Positions 55,606 to 64,000 of a DNA stretch of 64,000 nt are shown here, piece by piece. The position numbers were made by a program, and so were the translations under genes. Under the pieces are notes generated by a model. That model did not search any database. It saw only the letters and a program-made list of their open reading frames with translations, and had not been told where the DNA came from. The DNA is from Panopea generosa (taxonomy: Eukaryota; Mollusca; Bivalvia; Adapedonta; Hiatellidae): NCBI GenBank assembly GCA_029582155.1, contig CM055911.1, positions 22,378,014-22,442,013 on the forward strand, written 5' to 3'. How positions within the stretch are numbered: position 1 is the stretch's first letter; every line of letters begins with the position of its first letter.

Positions 55606-57671
55606 AATAATTACCTCCCTTACATGACGGTAGCAAGATTCTTACACCCAAGAAATTAGAGCTGTGAAAAGCGGTTGGGAATTTTTTTGTGTAAAATGCA
55701 TAAAATGTCATATTGGAACATTTTCATGATTTCTGCCAAGATTGGATGACATTGTGAACTGTTTGGTGATGCTATAACAGTTTAAAGATGCGTAGTGATA
55801 CACTGCAACAAATGGGCAGAATTGTCAAAAATGAAGGGGTGCCATCAAACCATCGAAAAAGCAACATTGTCACCCCATGTTTTTTTTCGTAATTGGACCA
55901 TCAGAGGACTATCTATGGGAACAAGGTACTTTTAGCACCATTGGTAATGTATCCAGTGTTCTAGAAGTGCATGTCTCTATATGTAGAACAGTACACAATT
56001 AATTGTTGTGTGAGACGTATATCGCTTATCATTGTTATAATAAATAAATTAACAGTTACTTTATTTCAAGAAACATGTTTTGTTTAATGAACTTTCACAT
56101 TTGTTTGTGCTTTACAATAGAAATTGGGCTATACCAGTTGATTCGAATTCTCAAAAGGAAGTCTTTGTTTCTAATGTGTACTATCAAGTAAGCGTTTCGA
56201 TTACCTGCAGATTTTCTTAAAATATTCCACGGGAAACAACGTAAACCTTGCATGCGTCTCTTTGAACATTTGTTTTAACTAAACGGTAGTGCGTGTGAGA
56301 ATAAGGGAAATCCAAGAGGGTACATAGTCATGTATGCCATTCACACGTTTCCCTTTTGTCTTAAAACTTCAACATTCCGCATACTAGAAAACTGCTAGAT
56401 ACTCTCAAAACAAGGTCGTTGGCCGTGCTGGAAAATTCACGACCTCGGATATGAGAGGTTACTTGCGGTCCCGCCAAAACGTTTGAGGTTTTTACATCAA
56501 TATAATCTAGAAACTGGTGGGAAAATACTTTATGTTCGAAGTCTTGATTCCATCTAACTACGGATTTCACCATAAAATAACATTGAAAATATTCAATTTC
56601 GAACATATCATTAAATATTTTAAGGGTGCATAACAAGTGCTAGACAAAAGAGTCCACAATCAGACCGACGTCATTGATTAAAAATCTAATTGCTCTTTAA
56701 ATTGATAATATAACTTTAGTTTTAAAAGCAATATGCAGTAAATATTCCCAAACAGCAGAACACACGCATGTTAAGATTTAAAGATATGTTTTATAACGGA
56801 TGAACACGTCACTCACACGCTTCTGAAAAAAATCCATCTTTTCATGATGTTATATTTATTTAGTATTATTATATTTATCACATTTAATGTAAATTGTGGA
56901 CATTTAATTTTAATCATTTTAATATTTGCAAAAACAACGTAGGTGGTAGCTTTCAACTGACTGACTGTATGGAGCATTTTACCATAACAAAAGAAATGCG
57001 ATACCATGTTTTCTACTAATACGTGGGAATTGCAATTAACTAAATAAAATATTTTATCAATTACCAAATTAGTATGATGCCATTGATTAAAGAGATGGCC
57101 ATTATGATAACTTACTTCTGAAAGTTTATACTAGATATGACGCATATTTCGTTTTATTGTTTTTGTCAAACGAAGTAATATAATTATAATGGCAAGACAT
57201 GTCAAATATATTTTAATTTCATTATTTTTGTCCTGTCTATATGCTGCTGTAAACAACAACAAAAAAACAAATTGATTGAATTAATTAGAGGTTTTACTCA
57301 TATTTTGTCCAGTTATGTAGGCATGGCACCACAATTAGAAACTGGAAATGTTTCCATTGGGTAGCATAAAGACGGCTATAAATAATCCCTGTTTCTTATC
57401 ATTTAAAATGCATTTTCCTCGTTCTAATGTTCATTTATTTTTTTTTCGAATGTCATTATTGATGTATTTGGAACATTTTTAAAGCACTGTCATGTGTGAA
57501 TTGTGAATTAAAGCATATGGATGCTTGGAAATAGTGGTATGAAAACATTAGCTCTGAGGTCCAATTTCACTTTGTCAACATGTACAAACTGAATAAAAAA
57601 AAAACAATACCTTGGATGACATACCACCCTTACTTTTCTCATCCTATTTTGGCAGTGCAGAGGCTGACAAA

Positions 57672-57778
57672 CACTAACAGTTTCACTTCTTTCATTTGGG
57701 ACCTCTTATGAATAATAAACATACAGTAACAGTTTCACTTCTTTCATTTGGGACCTCCTATGAATGATAAATATACAA
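57672..57778 (+). repeat. Tandem pair, 54-bp unit
   Basis: AACAGTTTCACTTCTTTCAT and TTGGGACCTC(T/C)TATGAAT occur twice about 50 bp apart, nearly identical. Confidence 0.85.
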
Positions 57779-58831
57779 ACGTAATTTTATTTACCATAGA
57801 ATAAAAAGAAAAATAGCATAATATTGTAGAACAAACTTTCAAATATGAAGATTAACATACTAGTAATATTTTAAGCTTAATATTGTTTTAAATTGTTTGT
57901 ACCTCCATGAGTTGAGCATGGACATAAAAACTGTCAATTTTAACTACATCGTATTTCGTATATCTTTAAGTCTCAATTTGTATTTCTATTTGTTAATAAA
58001 AATTGCAAAGTAATTTTGACTTTCGTTCGATTCAATCCATTTATTTATCATAGCATTATTGTACACGGATCGTAACATGACCACAAAGCAGCACGTGGTG
58101 ATTAAATAACGGAAAAAGCTAGTAAATTGTTTGGTGAGAAAGGATACCCGCAAAGTTTCGTGAGTAGTATTCATTAAAAATACAATTAAACACTTTCCCT
58201 ATCTGTATATTTAATACATATATAATTACATATCTTTGATAGTACACTGCGATTGGCATCCATCTGATACAAGCAAGTATGAGATTCTAAAAAAAAATAT
58301 CGTAGCTTTCTTTATTCTTTTTCGTTTTAACCTTTCCTTTAATGTCGTACACAAACGTTATTTTACTTTGAATAATGCAAGAACATTCTGTGTACATGTA
58401 TCGTACGACTCATTTGAGATTTCTAACGTTCCTTAATGGTAAAACACACGCCTTAAAGTAATATGCAAGTTTCTCTTTAATAGTTTTACGTTCACAAGAG
58501 AATTAAGCACATGAACTCCATGTTCTTTACTTAATGCTCTGTGTTTAACAGATATTGTCTTCAGGTCTCATTAACACAGAAGCATATTCTATATAAGACC
58601 TTTAAAAGGCATAGCAATTCTATTTTTATCAGCATAGAAAGGTTTTTATATGGATTTTTTTCCATAGCGGAATGTATCCGATTGTGAATATTCACCATAA
58701 CTGATATATTGAGCAGTCCCCTGGATCTACAACATATCCTTAATTGCTTCGAATCATCTTAAATCTAAGAAAAGCAGCCATGTGATCATGATTTAGTCTG
58801 GCTCCATTTAAACTGCATATGGTTCTAATGC

Positions 58832-59062
58832 TATTGGTTATATTGTAGATAAATAACCAGTCTAAATTGGTTATATAGCACATAGATAACCAGACTAAAT
58901 TGGTTTTATAGTAGATAAATAACCAGTCTAAATTGATGTTATAGTAGATAAATAAACAGTCTAAATTGGTTATATAGTAGATAGATAACTAGACAAAATT
59001 GGTTATATAGTAGAAAGATAACCAGTCTAAATTGATGTTATAGTAGATAAATACACAGTAGT
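58832..59062 (+). repeat. 33-bp minisatellite, about 7 units
   Basis: The unit is about TTGGTTATATAGTAGATAGA then TAACCAGTCTAAA, with variants GATGTTATAGTAGATAAATA. Mildly diverged. Confidence 0.9.
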
Positions 59063-60404
59063 TTAAACTGGGTTAAGTTTGTAAGTATTTAAGAACAATG
59101 TTGGTGAAACAGAAGCCAGCTTTTCAGTTAAATACAATGCTGTGATACCCTCAAATAATTGACGACAACCCTAGCCCTCAACTACTTCAAAATATACTTG
59201 TCTGCTGAAATTCAATAACAGACGACACATGTACTGCTGTAAGAAACATTGATAGCTTGCAGCGGCATATGCTATGCGAGTGCTCTGTTAATATATTATA
59301 AACAACACTTAAGACAATAGTCCAAATCACATTACATGGTATTGTTTCAGAACAAGAATTGCCATTCACAAATTCTAGAGGCAGTAGTTCATTCAAAGAT
59401 GGAAACAAAACACAACACATCTCAGAATCAAAAGTTGAGAAACTACGTTAGGACAACACTCACTATAAAAATTAAATGTCAACATTATTAATAGAATGCA
59501 AATTCAGTTGCAGTGACGTTGGTAGTAAAACAAGTCAATATTATAAAATTGCTGCGTCAGCGCATTTGTCAATCCAGCATGTTTTATAACGGTAATAAAA
59601 GTGTAAAAATAACCTGTTGCAATTAGTTGTGTAACTTCCCATGAGGCAATTATCGTTGTATGCAAATCAAATGTTAATACGTCAATTACAAATGACAGTA
59701 TGTAAATTTATTTAAATCAAGCATTGATCAAATCGTTATCAAGTGTTCGTATTTTCTTTTAGTTGTATCGTTTGAAGTTAATAGCAATAAATAGAATATA
59801 TGGGCCGATCTTGCTTATCAAGCGTGTTAATGAAGGATATTGCCGCATTGAAATTACATCCATGTCAGAAAAGCAATTACTCCCGTTTTCTTTTGACAAG
59901 GGAAATTAAAAAAGCAAGAAAAAGTGACATGTTCAATGTCACTTGTATAGTCGGTTCGTCCTTAGTTCAGAGGACATTGCTACCAATAAGGAACATATTT
60001 TATTGAATTTGTGGTTTGAAGGCGAAGCGCACATATTTAATCGTGTCATAGATGCCGAGGGGAGTCCTCTCATTGTGATGAGCTTATGAATTAAGATGTG
60101 TGATTTCTTAGCAATTGATTCTCCCATCAAGTGCAAAATTAATACTGTGCGTACATTCAAAAATGCATTTGCCACCTTTTTGTATTAATAACGCTCTATG
60201 TTTTAGAGTAAGTGTACAAGGAAGTATTGTTGATTTCAATAAAATGTCACTTTCATTTGATTTCGAGCGAGCAGTGACATGCCAACATCACGATGGACAG
60301 AAGCATGCCGCAGACACATGACAAACACATCATACTGGCACCAGAATAACTATCCTAAGCACCAAGCAAGGAAACTTTAATTACCATTTTTCAATTGATT
60401 GATA

Positions 60405-60475
60405 TTACCAGGCCGGGAATCGAACTCAAGAAAATCTGCTTGCGAGGCGGAAACCATCGCTGCGATTCTTTTAAA
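60405..60475 (-). mobile_element. tRNA-like SINE head fragment
   Basis: On the minus strand it reads ATCGCAGCGATGGTTTCCGC, CTCGCAAGCAGA and GAGTTCGATTCCCGGCCTGG. It resembles the family A head with an intact B box and a disrupted A box; no body follows. Confidence 0.5.
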
Positions 60476-61671
60476 ATTGGAATAGAACAAACATTTTCGC
60501 TTAGTTTATGTTTGTAAACAGTAATTATGCAATTGATGATTTTACTATTTTTAACAAACAACTAACATTGCCAAAGCGACTGAGGAATCTCTGTCATATA
60601 CAGTATAGTATCACGTTTTGCGATAAAACTTAATATGCATTGTTTATCTTTTTTTTTCATAGAAAAATATTTCAATTTTAATATATAACTTCCTGAGATT
60701 CAATATTCAAATCACTATGTCAATATACATTTTTTGACCCATTAGTGTTTATGCATAGAACATATTCTAAAGCATGTTTAATGAATGTACATGTACACGT
60801 ACGCTGAAAATATCAACAAATTATCATTGTCTAAAATACATTGAACCCCGTGCCTCCTTGTTTGTTTATAGATTATTGCTTAAACCCATTTTATTACCGA
60901 ACGTAGACCACATATACCTTTTATGAGCGTTCACGGAACATTGAAATAAATAAAGGCAACAATAATTCACCACCTTGGTATCGGTCAGCACTTTGTAATA
61001 TATATATATATATAATAAAAAATAATATCTCTCCTGTATATAAATATTGGTATATATATATATAAATGTATATATATATATTAAATCGTGTTGGAAAAAG
61101 GAATAAATACAATATGCGTTATTATTGCCGTAAAAAAGGAGATAGTTACTGTACACAAAGTCGGTCATTAATATCATGTTCCGTTATACCCTAACAGTCG
61201 TAAATCAATACCCACTACCAACACCGTACTTAGTTAGATACAATTACCTGCTATCATTATAGAATAAGAATGTCGTTAAAGTAATGAATGTGCCTCTTTA
61301 TACAGTATTCAACAGAGCCGGCAACAACCGTTATTACCACCATTGTAACGGAAATAACGAGTCTACTTGTCACAAATTGATTTATATTCGTGCAATACAC
61401 CTACATGTATCCAACTGAACGTGGTTTCTGAAATCAAAATGCATCACCATGAACAACAAGATATGTATTTTGATCAGGTATAATATTATACTAAATCATT
61501 CAGCAGTGTGTCCAACACGACAACAGCCATCGCAAAAGCGTTGACCAAAACTACAAGTGATTGACCAACACTACAAGTCAATGGATATAACTACATTGGA
61601 CACATTGGATCATCAAAACCAATGTTACCGCGTTGAAAAGGCCAGTTGTCTTCAAAGTACCTACCACTGTT

Positions 61672-62020
61672 GAAAGTCGTTAAGACCTCGATGTCACACC
61701 GCGATGGTGAGTCGTCAAGGCATTGATGCCACACCGCTGTGGAGAGTCGTCAAGGTATCGATGTCACATGGTTGTGAAGAGTTGTCAATGCCGCTGTGGA
61801 GAGTCGTCAAGGCATCAATGTCACATGGCTGTGGAGAGTCGTCAAGGCCTCGATGGCACACCACTGTGGAGAGTCTTCAAGGCATCGATGTCACTTGGCT
61901 GTGGAGAGCCGTCAAGGCCTCGATGTCATAACACTGTGGAGAGTCGCCAATGCCTCGATGTCACACCGCTGTGGAGAACTGTGAAGGCCTCGATGTCACA
62001 ATACTTTGGAGAGTCGTTCA
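61672..62020 (+). repeat. 35-bp minisatellite, about 10 units
   Basis: The unit is about GTGGAGAGTCGTCAAGGCAT then CGATGTCACACCGCT. It is notably GC-richer than its surroundings. Frames of 75, 161 and 62 codons across it are by-products of the repeat. Confidence 0.9.
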
Positions 62021-62592
62021 GGTTTTGTAATTACTTGACTGAGTTTATTTCAAACCGACCAATTATAATTAATAACACAATGAAATCGACTATTCCATTG
62101 GTTGAAATAAGGGTATACACTACTGTAATAACACAATTCTTACAAGGAAAACGTTTATATTTAATAAGAAATGTCTATGATAGCTACGTTCTCAATTCTA
62201 CTATCTAACAAAACGTAGGTATGAGTGATTTTGAATAGAATACGTGATGACATTTCAGGAGAAAATTAATCATCAAATAAACCATATTTATAAAATAGCA
62301 TCAATGTAATAACTGAGTTTGTGTGACTTGTGTGATCAAATATAAAGTTTTATACTTTATGCATCATAAAAAACATGACACTAAGTTTTGTTTGATACCA
62401 ATGTCACACTTTGCAATGGTTAATGCGTGTTTTATTATGTGATGGAAAGTTATTTTTAACATAAAAAACGTGCTGCAACACGCGTATAGACATATCACAT
62501 TAACATACCAATGTAATGAAATTTTTTATCCATATAGTGTTACTGTAAGAACTCAAAAGTAAATATATCAGTGAAGACTTGATAGTATATAC

Positions 62593-62636
62593 AACCACAG
62601 CGGTGGTATAGTGGCAGATCGTTCACCTTGCATGCA
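62593..62636 (+). mobile_element. SINE family A head fragment
   Basis: ACCACAGCGGTGGTATAGTG then GCAGATCGTTCACCTTGCAT match the first ~45 nt of the 26281 copy; the rest is absent. Confidence 0.5.
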
Positions 62637-62943
62637 ACAACTATATGTTTCAATGAAAAATCACTTCGTCGAATATGGAAGTGGTGAATGAGTTGTGACG
62701 AAAAACACACATCGCAAAACACTACGGAAAATGTTTCAGTTTTTATCATTTTTATTAATTGTGAATAAGTGCTTGTACCTACTAACAACATGAAATGAAA
62801 TCACGGGCAAAACACATTTAGATAAAGTGCCAAAAATGTCCCTGGACTTTTCTGTTTTGAAATACCTTTATGGAGTTAAATATTATGAAAATATCATTAT
62901 TGATAAGAATTACATCTAGCCTATTTGATGCAATATACGAAAA

Positions 62944-63095
62944 CTAGAGGGATACCGAGTGGTCAACGGCCCCTGTTCAAGATCACTTACAATGTACCTC
63001 TCACCGCTATGGTAGTAGGTCCGAATCCCGTTCGTTCAAAAAAACTTTATGTGAGACAATTTGCTAATTATATGCGGAAGAACGGTGGTTCGTTT
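62944..63095 (+). mobile_element. SINE-like element with Ser/Leu-type tRNA head (family D)
   Basis: GATACCGAGTGGTCAACGGC (A box) and GGTCCGAATCCCGTTCG (B box) enclose a longer middle than in families A-C, as in class II tRNAs. The head is followed by TTATGTGAGACAATTTGC and GCGGAAGAACGGTGGTTCG, resembling a mollusc SINE body from memory. A functional tRNA is unlikely. Confidence 0.6.
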
Positions 63096-64000
63096 GTAAT
63101 ACACGTTATATTTGAAGTGATATTTTAATAGTGCTACATTCGAATTTGTTACTTTAAATAATTTCACCATGCTTGAGATAAAAGATTATTCTCTTTCCAA
63201 TTTTCTATAACCATCAGTGAGGTTTTGCGCAAATTTATCGCCGATATATTTGCATATTTGACAGTGGCGGCTTGGATACCTGATTTGTGATTGAAAAGTT
63301 ATCAAGTAAAAAAAAGTGTATCCGACATCGATGATTGACGATTCTTGGAAACCTTATAATTTGCATGAATGTGTCATACAGACGGTGATAAATGGCTATG
63401 ATTATTAACGGTTTCTGATAGAATCCACCAATTATCAGACGCCAACAGGATATTAATGGTACAGATATTTCACCGGCATTATGTCATGCCATCTTTACTT
63501 TGTTGTGGAAATTAATGTGAACGAACTCGTCAATAAAACAGTATACCAGACATACAATGGTTTCGAATTGAAAATTAGTGAAGTCAAAAATATCTTACAA
63601 CATTTCTCGTTATATATGAATATATATACAGTAACTATACTTTACTGAAGGAGGTCCATTTTTTTTGTCAGACATGCTTACAGAGAGCACTTGTGGGAGT
63701 TAACATGACCTGTTTTGCTTAACAAAAAGTGCTTTTAATACCTTTTTAAATACATCGTAGGTGGACAATACTCTTACCAATTTGTTTTTGTTGATGTTAT
63801 TGAAATATCATCTGTGATAAACATATCCACAGCGGAAGCGGCCTAGAAATCACTTTGAATTTAATTACATGGGAAGGTTATATCGAATAATACACTCAGG
63901 GACTTCGCAAACGCACCACTTATAGACAGGACATTTTAGTGCAGTAAATATCATCCGATTGCAACGAAAGTTTATACACGTTAAGAGCGCCACCTCTATC

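Larger units (their letters stand above)
54845..64000 (-). other. Probable ELK intron or upstream region to the window edge
   Basis: No PAS-cap exon, start codon or promoter could be supported. I looked on the minus strand for the conserved FDGTHSNFxLxNA and YCSDGFxxLTG stretches and for a phase 1 donor after a KKNG-like sequence, by eye, without success. Contents: SINE B and family G copies, a 54-bp pair at 57660-57770, two minisatellites, short (TA)n runs near 60995-61080, and tRNA-like heads. Intervals 55610-57650 and 59070-60400 show nothing I can name. Confidence 0.55.

Noticed and set aside
56190-56250. Minus sequence encoding VEYFKKIC before a gtaatc donor, as a possible PAS exon end
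   Set aside because: The donor would leave phase 2, whereas the next exon needs phase 1, and no PAS-like sequence precedes it.
61704-62208. Overlapping plus frames of 75, 161 and 62 codons rich in CGESSR-like repeats
   Set aside because: Translations of a 35-bp minisatellite in successive frames.

Overview
The window is AT-rich animal genomic DNA: short exons, introns of 0.5 to 16 kb, and many dispersed and tandem repeats. The repeat types (tRNA-headed SINEs, 33-55 bp minisatellites, paired units ending in a phrase like GTCAGAGTTATGGCCC) are the kind I associate with bivalve molluscs. That organism call is an inference at moderate confidence. No prokaryotic features, rRNA, CRISPR or complete autonomous transposon were seen.

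One gene dominates. Thirteen minus-strand exons between 54844 and 8006 encode the C-terminal half of the PAS domain through to the stop codon of an ELK-type (KCNH3/4/8 class) voltage-gated potassium channel. Every junction has AG/GT ends and every intron phase is consistent across all 13 exons, giving an open frame of about 1308 codons with no frameshift. Order 5' to 3': PAS end (54844-54695), N-terminal linker (46116-45935), S1 (41734-41500), S2-S3 (40786-40629), S4-S5 (36853-36658), pore and S6 start (35983-35768), S6 end (34676-34578), C-linker (32996-32896), CNB-homology domain in two exons (31012-30763, 28842-28622), then a disordered tail in three exons (12297-12053, 11053-10938, 9762-8006). 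The first exon or exons, with the start codon and N-terminal PAS cap, were not found and probably lie beyond 64000.

Region by region: 1-8005 is gene-free flank with old repeats and the likely 3' UTR and poly(A) signal. 8006-54844 is the channel gene; its introns hold at least three tRNA-derived SINE families, an unnamed ~230 bp family present six times in one orientation with CCAAT and CRE-like motifs, a 1.2 kb minisatellite with about 15 perfect POU octamers, a 20-bp perfect hairpin 27 nt beyond a 5' splice site, and a small CRE-like array. 54845-64000 is probably the intron upstream of the PAS exon, with two more minisatellites and SINE fragments. Most remaining short open frames look like chance in AT-rich DNA or by-products of tandem repeats.
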